A DNA stretch of 33,271 bases from Spirochaetaceae bacterium (GCA_026710565.1 JAPOQV010000581.1:1-33271), one strand, 5' to 3'. Numbered from the stretch's first letter, positions 1 through 8,866 are shown. The notes: generated by a model not told the origin, from the sequence alone. Translations and numbers: made by a program.

Positions 1-301
1 CGAGCCGGCCGCTCCGGTCTCGGCGGGTCCCATCCGGCTCGACCCGCGGCGGCACGAGGCGACCGTGGCCGGGGTGCCCTTGAAGCTGACCGCCACCGAG
101 TTCCGGACCCTGCTGTTTCTCACCGAGCGGGCCGGCTGGGTGTCGTCGCGGTCGCGCATCGTCACCGGCGTGCACGGCGCCGACTACCCCGTCACCGACC
201 GGTCGGTGGACGTCATCATCGCGTCCCTGCGCAGGAAGCTGCGCGACGAGGCGTGGCGCCTGGAGACCGTGCGGGGCGTCGGCTTCCGCATGCGCGAGTG
301 A
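1..301 (+). CDS. OmpR/PhoB-family response regulator, C-terminal DNA-binding domain (partial)
   Basis: The reading frame is open to the left edge, so the receiver domain lies outside the window. The visible ~99 residues form a winged-helix effector domain: a beta strand, then LKLTATEFRTLLFL (helix 1 of the OmpR fold), RSVDVIIASLRRKL (recognition helix) and ETVRGVGFRM (the wing hairpin, usually ETVRGVGYRF). The protein would bind tandem promoter repeats when phosphorylated. Its stop overlaps the GTG of the downstream PhoR-like kinase (GTGA), so the two form a co-translated two-component pair. The partner is PhoR-like, which makes a PhoB-like phosphate-response role plausible, but the sequence does not show the signal. 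Confidence 0.9.
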   Translation, partial: EPAAPVSAGPIRLDPRRHEATVAGVPLKLTATEFRTLLFLTERAGWVSSRSRIVTGVHGADYPVTDRSVDVIIASLRRKLRDEAWRLETVRGVGFRMRE

Positions 302-1569
302 GCGGCACGGCAGCGCCCGGGGATCCCGGCGATCGCGGCCGGCCGGTCGCGGCAGTGGTGACCGGCGCCGCGGTGGCGGCGGCAGGCGTCGCCACCGCGG
401 CGCTGCTGCCCGCGGAGCTCCTGGGGCGATGGGCCGGGAGGCTGTCGATCGCGCTGCTGGGGGCGTCGTCCGGCGTGCTGGCGTGGTGCATGGCCCGGGC
501 GCGCGCGGCGGCCGTCAGGGCACACCGGGATGCCCGCACGAGCGTCGCCGAAACCCGCGACGCCCGTCGGGTCGAGCGATTGCTCAGCCAGCTTCCCGAC
601 GCGGTGGTGGGCGTCGACCCGCGCGGCGTCGTCTGCGTCGCCAACGCGTCGGCCGATGAGCTCCTGGGGGTGCGCCCCGAGCATGTCGGCCGCCCTGTCG
701 CGGAGGCGCTGCCCGCGCCGTCGCTGCGTGAGCTCCTGGCCCCGGTGCTGGCGGGCACCTCCGGGCACGGAGCGTGCGACCTGGGAGATCTGGTGCCGAA
801 CGCGGTGATCCACGTCCGCGTGAGCCGGATCCAGGCTGAGGAAGACGGCTGGCTGGTGGTGGTCTGCGCGGCCGACGCCACGCGGCTCCGCCGGCTGGAG
901 CGGCTGCGGCACGACTTCGTGGCCAACGTCTCCCACGAGCTGCGCACGCCGATCACTGCCATCAAGGGGTTCGTGGAGACGATGCTCGACCGCCGCCTGT
1001 ACCGCGGCTCCAACGGCAAGCGGTTCCTCCGGATCGCCGGTGCGCAGGCCGAGCGGCTGCACGCGCTGGTCGAGGACCTCCTGAGCCTGTCGCGGATCGA
1101 GCAGGGCGAGCACGACGGCATCGACGCCCCCGCGCAGCCGCTCGCTCCCATCGTCACGCGGGCGATCGACCCCTGCCGGTCGCGGCTGGGCGAGGGGCGC
1201 GCGCGCATCGACACCGTCGGCGTCGACGGCGTGCGCGTGCGCGCCAACGGCCCTCTGCTGGAGCGGGCGCTGGCGAACCTGCTGGAAAACGCGCTGCTGT
1301 ACGGCGGCGACAGGGCATCCGTGCGCATCAGCGCCCGGAGCGAGGGAGGCGTGCGCATCGACGTGAGCGACGATGGACCGGGCATCGCCGACGAGCATCT
1401 GGAACGGGTATTCGAGCGCTTCTACCGGGTCGAGCGCGACTCGAGCATCGCCGGATCGGGCCTGGGCCTGGCGATCGTCAAGCACATCGTGCAGGCGCAC
1501 GGCGGTCGCGTCAGCGTGATGAGCGAGGTGGGTTCCGGCACCACGTTCACCCTCCAGTTCCCACCATAG
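298..1569 (+). CDS. PhoR-like sensor histidine kinase
   Basis: 423 residues. I chose GTG 298 because it overlaps the regulator's stop and leaves two membrane segments (about residues 17-38 and 47-66) near the N-terminus. A PAS-like domain follows (about 90-195, starting LLSQLPDAVVGVD). The dimerisation/phosphoacceptor motif SHELRTP has its histidine at residue 213. The N-box (LANLLENALLYGG, about 324-336), the G1 box (DDGPGI, about 358) and the G2 box (GSGLGLAIVKH, about 386) are all intact, so the kinase looks active. PAS plus HisKA plus HATPase after two transmembrane helices is the usual PhoR/PnpS layout. The very short loop between the helices suggests sensing in the membrane, through the PAS domain or through a partner rather than by a large periplasmic domain. 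An in-frame ATG-type start further upstream would lie inside the regulator gene and is less likely. Confidence 0.92.
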   Translation: MSGTAAPGDPGDRGRPVAAVVTGAAVAAAGVATAALLPAELLGRWAGRLSIALLGASSGVLAWCMARARAAAVRAHRDARTSVAETRDARRVERLLSQLPDAVVGVDPRGVVCVANASADELLGVRPEHVGRPVAEALPAPSLRELLAPVLAGTSGHGACDLGDLVPNAVIHVRVSRIQAEEDGWLVVVCAADATRLRRLERLRHDFVANVSHELRTPITAIKGFVETMLDRRLYRGSNGKRFLRIAGAQAERLHALVEDLLSLSRIEQGEHDGIDAPAQPLAPIVTRAIDPCRSRLGEGRARIDTVGVDGVRVRANGPLLERALANLLENALLYGGDRASVRISARSEGGVRIDVSDDGPGIADEHLERVFERFYRVERDSSIAGSGLGLAIVKHIVQAHGGRVSVMSEVGSGTTFTLQFPP

Positions 1570-1574
1570 TCCTC

Positions 1575-1599
1575 GTCCCGGGTCCGCTCTCGCCGGGAC
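1575..1599 (+). terminator. possible hairpin after the kinase gene
   Basis: GTCCCGG (1575-1581) pairs perfectly with CCGGGAC (1593-1599) around an 11-nt loop, 5 nt after the kinase stop. No U-tract follows, so it is at best a weak or factor-assisted terminator. A -10-like TAAGAT (1610-1615) lies just beyond it and could start the citrate synthase transcript, but I see no good -35 match. Confidence 0.3.
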
Positions 1600-1648
1600 C
1601 GGCCCGTGATAAGATGCGCGCGACGTCAGGTACGGAGGCTCACAGAAC

Positions 1649-2935
<1,287 letters not shown>

Positions 2936-2969
2936 CGGAGCGGATCCCGCGGGGGTTCCGGCCGGCCGC

Positions 2970-3500
2970 TCAGGCGGTGTCCTGGTAGACGCGGCTGCCC
3001 ACCGCGTCGCGCTGGTTCTGATACTTGCCGCCGTACGGCCGGGCCGCCGGCCGGTCCATGCGGGCGAAGACGATCTGGCAGATGCGCCGGCCGGCGGTGA
3101 GACGAATCGGCAGGCGGTTGGCGTTGAACAGCTCCAGCGTGATCGTGCCGTCGAATCCGGGGTCCACCCAACCGGCGTTCTGGATGAACAGGCCGATGCG
3201 GCCGATCGAGCTGCGGCCCTCCACGAAGGCGATCATGTCGTGGGGCAGCCGGATGCGCTCCCGGGTGACCGCCAGCAGGAACGACTGCGGCGGGATGACG
3301 ATCTGCTCGGCCCGCAACTCGGTGTAGCGGACCGGGTCGGTCAGCGAGATGCTCTCCGCGGTGTTCTCGTCGACCTTCAGGAAGTGGTCACCGAGCCGCA
3401 GGTCGACCGATGCCGGCTGGAGCTGGTACTCCTCGAGCGGGTCGATCTCCACCGTACCCGCGTCGAGCAGCTCCCGCATCGTGGCATCGGAAACGATCAT
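2970..3500 (-). CDS. dcd: dCTP deaminase (possibly bifunctional deaminase/dUTPase)
   Basis: 176 residues. It deaminates dCTP to dUTP for thymidylate synthesis. The family core is complete: EGRSSIGRIGL (94-104), AGWVDPGFDGTITLELFN (109-126) with the catalytic Glu123, and the C-terminal nucleotide-closing segment PAARPYGGKYQNQ (151-163). The loop before DPGF reads NAGW. Mono-functional enterobacterial enzymes have TAHR there, and the dUMP-forming enzymes of mycobacteria have TAGF, so direct dCTP-to-dUMP conversion is possible. This rests on one loop. The ATG overlaps the stop of the upstream GH3 gene by 4 bp (ATGA), so translation is coupled to it. Confidence 0.93.
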   Translation of the reverse strand: MIVSDATMRELLDAGTVEIDPLEEYQLQPASVDLRLGDHFLKVDENTAESISLTDPVRYTELRAEQIVIPPQSFLLAVTRERIRLPHDMIAFVEGRSSIGRIGLFIQNAGWVDPGFDGTITLELFNANRLPIRLTAGRRICQIVFARMDRPAARPYGGKYQNQRDAVGSRVYQDTA

Positions 3501-4780
3501 CGCTCCATCATCGACTCCTGCAGCTTGACGCGCAGGATGCGGCGCACGGAGTCGTCCAGGCGCTCTTCGCTCTCTATACCGGAACGGACCAGGCGGACCC
3601 CTTCCTCGATGAGCGGGAGCACGTCACTGGACCGGGCCGCCAGGATGATGTCGACTCCGGCCGTGAAGCTGTTGCGCACGACGTAGGGCACCATAAGCGC
3701 CGGCGCCGGATCGCGGATCTCGATCGCGTCGGTGATCACCACCCCGTCGAAGCCGAGCTCCTCGCGCAGCAGGCCGGTGATGACTGCCGGCGACACGCTG
3801 GCCGGCAGGCTCGGGTCCAGATCCTCGTACAGGATGTGCGCGGCCATGACCGAGTGGATGCCGGTGTCGATCGCGGCGACAAAGGGCGCCAGGATCGCCG
3901 AGCGCTCGGATCGCGTGAGCCGCACGACCGGCAGGCGGTCATGGGAATCGTCCGTGGTCACGCCGTGCCCGGGGAAGTGCTTGGCCACCGAGATGATGCC
4001 GGCGCGGTTGGCGCCGCGCACGTAGGCGCGCGCATAGTCGGCGATCAGTTGGGAGTCGGCGCCGTAGGCGCGGCCGTCTATCACCGTGCCGTCGTCCTGG
4101 TCGTACAGATCGAGCAACGGCGCCAGGTTCATGTTCACGCCCAGGCGGCGCAACTCGACGCCGGTCACGTAGGCCGCCGCCTCCACGTAGTCCGGGTCGG
4201 CGTGCCTGCCCTGATCGAGCGCGGCCGGAAAGAGGGTGACCTCGGGCAGGCGCACGCGGGTCACCCGGCCGCCTTCCTGATCGGTGGCGACGAACAGGGG
4301 TACGGACGACGGACCGTCCTGCGCCATGCGCTGCAGCCCGTCGATCAGCTCCCTCACCTGATCGTGGCTCTCGACGTTCTGCTCGGTGATGATCACGCCG
4401 CCGACGTGGCCCTGATCGATCAGGGCGGCGGCGCGCTCCGAGCCGGCCGTGCCGGGAATCCAGGTCATGAAGCGCTGCCCGACCTTCTGTTCCACGGTCA
4501 TGCCGGCCAGCAACCGGTCGATGCGGTCCTCGATCGGATCACCCGGCTCGGACATGGGCTCTGCCGCCGTCGGCGCGGCGGGCTCGGCCGGCTCGGAGGC
4601 AGAAGCGGACTCCGGCTCGCTTGTCGCCGGCTGTGCAGGCTCCGTGACGGTGACCTCCGACCCCGCTTGGCTGGCGCTCTGCGGGGCGTCTATCTCCTGG
4701 GGTACGACCGGTCTCAGGTCAAGCCCGGGAACCTCGGGATTCGTGGCGCAGTTGAGCGTGACCACGGCGGCCAGCAGCAC
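3497..4780 (-). CDS. GH3 beta-N-acetylhexosaminidase-like lipoprotein (NagZ family)
   Basis: A glycoside hydrolase family 3 catalytic domain of about 330 residues. It carries KHFPGHG and the DSH loop that supplies the His-Asp acid/base dyad of NagZ enzymes. The nucleophile is probably the Asp in VVITDAIEI (residue 351 from the GTG used here). The likely substrate is GlcNAc-containing peptidoglycan fragments. An N-terminal hydrophobic stretch ends in the lipobox TLNC, followed by a Pro/Ala/Glu/Ser-rich linker of about 90 residues, so the enzyme is probably tethered to a membrane outside the cytoplasm, unlike cytosolic E. coli NagZ. The start is uncertain. GTG 4780 is the only standard start between the lipobox and the tRNA, but it leaves out the in-frame Arg-rich n-region (RRPVRHAAR, about 4816-4790). 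The true start may be non-standard and close to the tRNA end. Confidence 0.85.
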   Translation of the reverse strand: MLLAAVVTLNCATNPEVPGLDLRPVVPQEIDAPQSASQAGSEVTVTEPAQPATSEPESASASEPAEPAAPTAAEPMSEPGDPIEDRIDRLLAGMTVEQKVGQRFMTWIPGTAGSERAAALIDQGHVGGVIITEQNVESHDQVRELIDGLQRMAQDGPSSVPLFVATDQEGGRVTRVRLPEVTLFPAALDQGRHADPDYVEAAAYVTGVELRRLGVNMNLAPLLDLYDQDDGTVIDGRAYGADSQLIADYARAYVRGANRAGIISVAKHFPGHGVTTDDSHDRLPVVRLTRSERSAILAPFVAAIDTGIHSVMAAHILYEDLDPSLPASVSPAVITGLLREELGFDGVVITDAIEIRDPAPALMVPYVVRNSFTAGVDIILAARSSDVLPLIEEGVRLVRSGIESEERLDDSVRRILRVKLQESMMER

Positions 4781-4835
4781 CGCCGCCGCCCGCGCCGCGT
4801 GCCGGACGGGCCGGCGGCCGGCGGACGTTGCGGAG

Positions 4836-4908
4836 TGGAGGATAGGGGACTCGAACCCCTGACCTATAGATTGCGAACCTATCGCTCTACCACCTGAGCT
4901 AATCCCCC
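4836..4908 (-). tRNA. tRNA-Ala (anticodon CGC)
   Basis: The minus strand folds as a full 73-nt cloverleaf. The acceptor is GGGGGAT with ATCCTCC, including the G3:U70 pair that marks alanine tRNAs. The D arm is GCTC/GAGC. The anticodon arm is ATAGG-TTCGCAA-TCTAT, giving anticodon CGC for codon GCG. The T arm is AGGGG-TTCGAGT-CCCCT. The discriminator base is A. The 3' CCA is not encoded; the genome reads ACT. A GCG reader suits this GC-rich codon usage. The tRNA lies directly upstream of the lipoprotein gene on the same strand. Confidence 0.96.
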
Positions 4909-4923
4909 GTCGGGTGATGACAC

Positions 4924-4952
4924 AACCTATCAAGATGCAACTCCTTCGACAA
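4924..4952 (-). promoter_or_regulatory. candidate promoter of tRNA-Ala
   Basis: On the minus strand TTGTCG (4952-4947) and TAGGTT (4929-4924) are separated by exactly 17 nt. The -10 ends 15 nt before the mature tRNA 5' end. The -35 matches consensus at four positions and the -10 at only three, so this is positional support more than sequence support. Confidence 0.35.
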
Positions 4953-4956
4953 ACCG

Positions 4957-4988
4957 CCTGCGCGGCCGGTCCCGGCCGGCCGCGCAGG
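4957..4988. repeat. perfect 13-bp inverted repeat between tRNA-Ala and uvrC
   Basis: CCTGCGCGGCCGG (4957-4969) and CCGGCCGCGCAGG (4976-4988) are perfect inverse complements around a 6-nt loop. The element lies upstream of both divergent genes, so it cannot terminate either of them, and no T-tract follows on either strand. It sits just upstream of the proposed tRNA promoter. It could be an operator, a DNA-structure element or a leader hairpin. Confidence 0.6.
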
Positions 4989-5066
4989 ATAGGTCTACAC
5001 TTGACCATCGGCAGGACGGTACCCTGAGAAAAGCACAATCTGCGAAAGAAACGGAGCCCATGCACG

Positions 5067-6926
5067 ATGCCTGGTAACGACATAGGCGCCACCTCGGACC
5101 TGCGCGCCGCGGCCGCGAGCCTGCCGCAGGGGCCGGGCGTGTACCTCTTCAAGGACCCGTCGGGTGCCGTCCTCTACGTGGGCAAGGCCAAGAGGCTGCG
5201 GGCGCGTGTGTCCAGCTACTTCAACCGGGGCCCGCGAGACTCGCGGGCGCTGATGCTGGCGGCCCGGACCGCCTCGATCGAGACGGTTCTGACCGGCAGC
5301 GAGTCGGAGGCCTTCCTGCTGGAGAACTCCCTCATCAAGCGCTTCGCGCCGCGTTACAACATCAACCTCAAGGACGGCAAGTCCTATCCCGTGATCCGGC
5401 TCACCGCAGAGGAGTTTCCGCGGGTCTACCGCACGCGCACCATCGTGTTCGACGGCTCCGAGTATTTCGGTCCGTTCGCGAAGGCCAACCAGATCGACGT
5501 CTACCTGGACCTGATCGATCGACTGTTCCCGCTGCGCAAGCGCGGCGAGCGATTCAGGCGCCGTCCCGCTCCCTGCCTCAACCACTACATCAACCGCTGC
5601 GCGGCGCCCTGCGTCGGCGCCATCGACACCGAGGAGTACGCCGAGCGTGTCCGGGCGGTGCGCAAGCTGGTCTCCGGCCGTGCGGACGACCTCAGTCGGG
5701 ACCTGACGCGGCGGATGAAGCAGGCGGCGGCCGACCAGCGGTTCGAGCGTGCGGCGGCGATCCGCGACCAGCTCCAGGCCATCCGCGACGTGACCGAGCA
5801 GCAGCACGTCGCCGGCGTGGACGCGGACGCGCGCGACTACATCGGCCATTTCGCCGGCGGCGACTGGCACCGGTTTCTGGTGCTGCAGTTCCGGGGCGGC
5901 AATCTGGTGGGACGGGAACGATTCCACGTCCAGGACCACGGCCCGCATGCAGACGATGCGGCGGCCCGCGCCAGGTTCGTGCTCGGCTACTACGGCGGCA
6001 GGAGGACGGCGCTGGCCGGCCTGACGATCTTCACCCGCACCGTGGAGGAGCCCGAGGCGCTCGTGGCCGCGCTGCGCACGCTGCTGCCGTCGGACTCGGG
6101 TCGGCGGCGTGCCGCGCCGCGCGTGCACGTTCCCCGGCGCGGCAAGCATGCGCAGGTGCTGCGGTTGGCCGACACCAACGCCCGCGAGGACGCTGAACAG
6201 GCGAATCCGGGCGTCGACCGCGAGCGCGGCGTCGAGGAGCTGGGGCGGGCACTGGACCTCCCGGCCGCGCCGCGGAGGATCGAAGGGTTCGACATCTCGC
6301 ACCTTGGCGGGCGCGACACGGTGGCGTCGCTGGTGGTGTTCGAGACCGGGCAGCCGGCGAAGGGCGAGTACCGGCACTTCAGGATCCGGTCGTTGGGCGG
6401 CCGGGTCGATGACTTCGAGGCGATGCGTGAGGTGATCGCGCGTCGCTATGCCCGCGTGCTCAACGACCGCCTGCCTCGCCCCGACCTGGTGCTCGTGGAC
6501 GGTGGCGCCGGCCAGGTGAGCGCAGCAAAGGGGATCCTCGACGGACTCGGGCTGACCGATCTGCCGCTTGCCGGCCTCGCCAAGCGCAAGGAGGAGATCT
6601 ACCTGCCCGGGATCGGCACGCCCGCGGCGCTGCCGGAGGGGAGCGCCGCGCTGCGGCTCCTGCAGGCGGTGCGGGACGAGTCGCACCGCTTCGCGACCAC
6701 CTACCACAAGCGCCTGCGCACCAAGCGGGTGGCCCGCTCGGCGCTCGAGGCGGTGGAGGGCATCGGGCCGGCGCGCTCGAAACGCCTGCTGCAGCGGTTC
6801 GCATCGGTCGCGGGGGTGGCGGGCGCCACGCCGGGCCAGATCAGCCGCTGCGCCGGTGTCAGTGAGGAAACAGCCTCGACGTTACTGGCTCATCTTCAGC
6901 AACGCACGGTGCGCGGCGGTCAGTGA
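5067..6926 (+). CDS. uvrC: UvrABC system protein C (excinuclease subunit)
   Basis: 619 residues, a normal UvrC length. It makes the dual incision of nucleotide excision repair after UvrAB damage recognition. The domains appear in order: GIY-YIG nuclease (GPGVYLFKD...AVLYVGKAKRLRARV, about 22-48) for the 3' cut; a Cys motif (PCLNHYINRCAAPCVG); the UvrB-binding UVR helix pair (about 215-245); the RNase H-like endonuclease domain for the 5' cut, starting EGFDISHLGG with Asp409; then tandem helix-hairpin-helix motifs (VEGIGPARSKRLL). ACGGAG about 11 nt upstream supports ATG 5067. The 3' end carries an odd 61-bp tandem duplication in a shifted frame (separate entry). The gene converges on holA and overlaps it by 7 bp. 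Confidence 0.97.
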   Translation: MPGNDIGATSDLRAAAASLPQGPGVYLFKDPSGAVLYVGKAKRLRARVSSYFNRGPRDSRALMLAARTASIETVLTGSESEAFLLENSLIKRFAPRYNINLKDGKSYPVIRLTAEEFPRVYRTRTIVFDGSEYFGPFAKANQIDVYLDLIDRLFPLRKRGERFRRRPAPCLNHYINRCAAPCVGAIDTEEYAERVRAVRKLVSGRADDLSRDLTRRMKQAAADQRFERAAAIRDQLQAIRDVTEQQHVAGVDADARDYIGHFAGGDWHRFLVLQFRGGNLVGRERFHVQDHGPHADDAAARARFVLGYYGGRRTALAGLTIFTRTVEEPEALVAALRTLLPSDSGRRRAAPRVHVPRRGKHAQVLRLADTNAREDAEQANPGVDRERGVEELGRALDLPAAPRRIEGFDISHLGGRDTVASLVVFETGQPAKGEYRHFRIRSLGGRVDDFEAMREVIARRYARVLNDRLPRPDLVLVDGGAGQVSAAKGILDGLGLTDLPLAGLAKRKEEIYLPGIGTPAALPEGSAALRLLQAVRDESHRFATTYHKRLRTKRVARSALEAVEGIGPARSKRLLQRFASVAGVAGATPGQISRCAGVSEETASTLLAHLQQRTVRGGQ

Positions 6927-6970
6927 GGAAACAACCTCCACGCTCCTTGCCCACCTCGAACGACGACGTA
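6849..6970 (+). repeat. degenerate 61-bp tandem duplication at the uvrC 3' end
   Basis: Copy A (6849-6909) and copy B (6910-6970) align with a period of 61. They share CAGTGAGGAAACA exactly and then diverge. Copy A encodes VSEETASTLLAHLQQR in the uvrC frame. Copy B encodes VSEETTSTLLAHLERR in the next forward frame, because 61 is not a multiple of three. Most base differences between the copies are synonymous in these frames. uvrC stops at 6926, inside copy B, and the second version stays open to 6996. Confidence 0.8.
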
Positions 6971-7945
6971 GTACAGCACAAGTCGGAGCAGGCTGAGCTG
7001 CATGTGCTGGGCGGCGGCGCGGATGCGCAGGTCGAACTCGGCCAGCACCCGCAGGATCGCCTGCAGCTCCGCAGCGTGGTAGCGCTCGGCCGCGCGGGCA
7101 AGGCTGGCCTGCGCCCGCTTGCCGGACACCTTGAGCACCCGCCACGCCTGCTGGCGGTCCATGCGCGGCAGCAACTGCTGCAGATCGGCCGTCTTTCGGA
7201 ACTGCGACGCCAAGCCCCCGAGGAGCTGCGACGGGCTGGTCTGGCGGGTCAGCATGATCGCCTGCAGAGTGCGGACGCCGGCTGCCAGGTCGCGGCTTCC
7301 CAAGTGGTCGAACAGGGTGAACACCGTCTCGGCCCTGCTGTGGTGCACCCATCGGTCGATGTCCTCGGCGGTCAGCGTGTCCGGTCCGCCGGACGTATCC
7401 GGTCCGCCGGCCGCCGCCCGGTGCATGGCGGCCAGCGCCGCGCACTCGCTCTCCAGCGCGGCCGATGAGGAGCCCACGACTTCGTTGAGCGTCTCCACCG
7501 CCTGGTCGTCGATGGCGATCCCGCGTTCGCGGAAGAACGCGCTGATGCTGCGCCGCCGCTGATCGGGGAAACGCTCCCAGAATACCCGGCGGCAGGATGC
7601 CGGCACCGCGTCCTGCAGGCGTTTGCCGACCCGCAGCTCCTCGGTCTCGATCACGAACGTGGTCCCGTCGGCAGGCTCCCGGCAGTAGTCGGCCAGCGCC
7701 GCGACATCGGCCGCCTTCAGAGCCTCCGCCTGGCTGAGCACCACCAGCCGCCGCGGTGCGAACAGGCTCGGGGTTCGCAGCGACGCGATGACGTCGACGA
7801 TGACGGTGTCGAACGGGTAGTGGCGTTCGATGGCCAGCGTGGCCCCGCCCGAGGCGCGCTGGAGCTGCCCGCGAAGCCGCTCGATCGCGCGGCGCTTCTC
7901 GCCGGTGTCGGGGCCGCAGAACAGATGGACGGGCGATTCAGCCAT
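6920..7945 (-). CDS. holA: DNA polymerase III subunit delta
   Basis: 341 residues with the HolA layout. The N-terminal AAA-like domain starts VHLFCGPDTGEKRRAIERL, where the P-loop is degenerate, as is normal in delta. It contains LFAPRRLVVLSQAEALK, the region that contacts the sliding clamp. The lid domain follows, then the C-terminal collar helices (AETVFTLFDHL...). The protein opens the beta clamp as part of the clamp loader. A short duplicated stretch (GGPDTSGGPDT, about residues 185) lies in the linker. The last residues (GGQGAWRLFPH) are encoded opposite the duplicated uvrC tail and look unlike a conserved HolA end, so the duplication probably changed this C-terminus as well. It follows lexA on the same strand, 33 bp downstream. 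Confidence 0.9.
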   Translation of the reverse strand: MAESPVHLFCGPDTGEKRRAIERLRGQLQRASGGATLAIERHYPFDTVIVDVIASLRTPSLFAPRRLVVLSQAEALKAADVAALADYCREPADGTTFVIETEELRVGKRLQDAVPASCRRVFWERFPDQRRRSISAFFRERGIAIDDQAVETLNEVVGSSSAALESECAALAAMHRAAAGGPDTSGGPDTLTAEDIDRWVHHSRAETVFTLFDHLGSRDLAAGVRTLQAIMLTRQTSPSQLLGGLASQFRKTADLQQLLPRMDRQQAWRVLKVSGKRAQASLARAAERYHAAELQAILRVLAEFDLRIRAAAQHMQLSLLRLVLYYVVVRGGQGAWRLFPH

Positions 7946-7978
7946 CGGACCGGCGCCCGAACGGCGCGGCGCGGTATC

Positions 7979-8581
7979 TCAGCGGTAGTCGCGCACCAGG
8001 CACGCGAGCTTGCCCAGAATCCTGAGGTCGGTGGCGTAGATGGGTGGGTATGCGGGATTCTCCGCCTGCAGCCGGACCCGCTGGCTCTCCTTGAAGAAGC
8101 GCTTCAGGGTCACGGCGTCGTCGATCATGGCAACCACGATGTCGCCATCCGTGGCGGTGGGCTGCTGGCGGATGACGGCCAGGTCGCCGTCATGGATGCC
8201 TGCGTCCTTCATGCTGTCGCCGCGCACGTGCAGCGCGAAGTGGTCTCCCGCTCCGATGCTGGACCGGGGAAGCTGGTAGGTGCCGTCCAGATTCTCCTCG
8301 GCGAGCAGCGGCTGTCCCGCCACCACGGTGCCCAGCACCGGTAGGTCGACGACCTCGGGCGCCTCCGAACCGTTCCCGGTCACGGCGATCGCCCGCGACC
8401 GCCGGATGCCGCGCGTGATGCAGCCCTTGCGCTGCAGCGCCCGCAGGTGGTCGTGGGCGCCCTTGGTGGTGACTCCCAGGTGGGATGCGACCTCGCGCAC
8501 GGTCGGCGCGAAGCTGTGCAGGTCGAGGTAGTGCTCGATGAACTGCAGGGTCTGCCGCTGGCGCTGCGTGAGGCCTCTCAT
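7979..8581 (-). CDS. lexA: LexA repressor (SOS response)
   Basis: 200 residues, the standard length. The N-terminal winged helix-turn-helix (LTQRQRQTLQFIEHYL, PTVREVASHLGVTTKGAHDHL) binds SOS operators. The self-cleavage site is Ala88-Gly89 (VVAGQPLLAEE). The catalytic dyad is Ser123 (GDSMKDAGI) and Lys160 (VTLKRFF). RecA filaments trigger cleavage. The ATG overlaps the HPr stop by 4 bp (ATGA), so lexA is translated within the hprK-HPr transcript unless an internal promoter exists. I could not identify a convincing LexA box in front of uvrC or this operon. Confidence 0.96.
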   Translation of the reverse strand: MRGLTQRQRQTLQFIEHYLDLHSFAPTVREVASHLGVTTKGAHDHLRALQRKGCITRGIRRSRAIAVTGNGSEAPEVVDLPVLGTVVAGQPLLAEENLDGTYQLPRSSIGAGDHFALHVRGDSMKDAGIHDGDLAVIRQQPTATDGDIVVAMIDDAVTLKRFFKESQRVRLQAENPAYPPIYATDLRILGKLACLVRDYR

Positions 8582-8856
8582 GGCAGGTCGTCCGTCGCCT
8601 GGAACTTGCTGGCCACCAGGCGGACCAGCGCTTCCACGGCCTCCGCTTCGTCGGCGCCGGTGGCGATGACACGCAGCGTCGTTCTGTAGGCGGCGCCGAG
8701 GGCTATGATCCCCATGATCGACTTGCCGTTGACGCGTTCCCCGTCCTTCTCCAGGTAGATGTCGGCCTGGAACCGGTTGGCGGTCCGCACCAGCAGCGCC
8801 GCGGGCCGGGCGTGAACGCCGGCCCGATTTGCGATCATCACCTCACGCTCCACCAT
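8578..8856 (-). CDS. ptsH: HPr phosphocarrier protein (PTS family)
   Basis: 92 residues. His15 in NRAGVHARPAA is the site phosphorylated by enzyme I, and Ser46 in NGKSIMGIIALGA is the site phosphorylated by HPr kinase. Both sites and the hydrophobic patch after Ser46 are intact. The gene follows hprK by 10 bp, with no enzyme I or sugar permease nearby. The pair may therefore serve regulation (nitrogen-PTS or catabolite type) more than sugar uptake, as in spirochaetes and many proteobacteria with incomplete PTS. Confidence 0.95.
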   Translation of the reverse strand: MVEREVMIANRAGVHARPAALLVRTANRFQADIYLEKDGERVNGKSIMGIIALGAAYRTTLRVIATGADEAEAVEALVRLVASKFQATDDLP

Positions 8857-8866
8857 TCGGACTCAC

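Noticed and set aside
3410..4897. 495-codon plus-strand open frame opposite the GH3 gene
   Set aside because: It runs antisense through a GH3 domain with intact catalytic motifs and into a tRNA gene. The composition is that of a shadow frame.
5001..5029. TTGACC at 5001 as a uvrC promoter -35
   Set aside because: A good -35 match, but the base run 17 nt further on (CTGAGA) is not a -10, and TACCCT at 5020 is only 13 nt away, so no promoter was called.
4995..6707. 570-codon minus-strand open frame opposite uvrC
   Set aside because: No domain is recognisable and the opposite strand encodes a complete UvrC.
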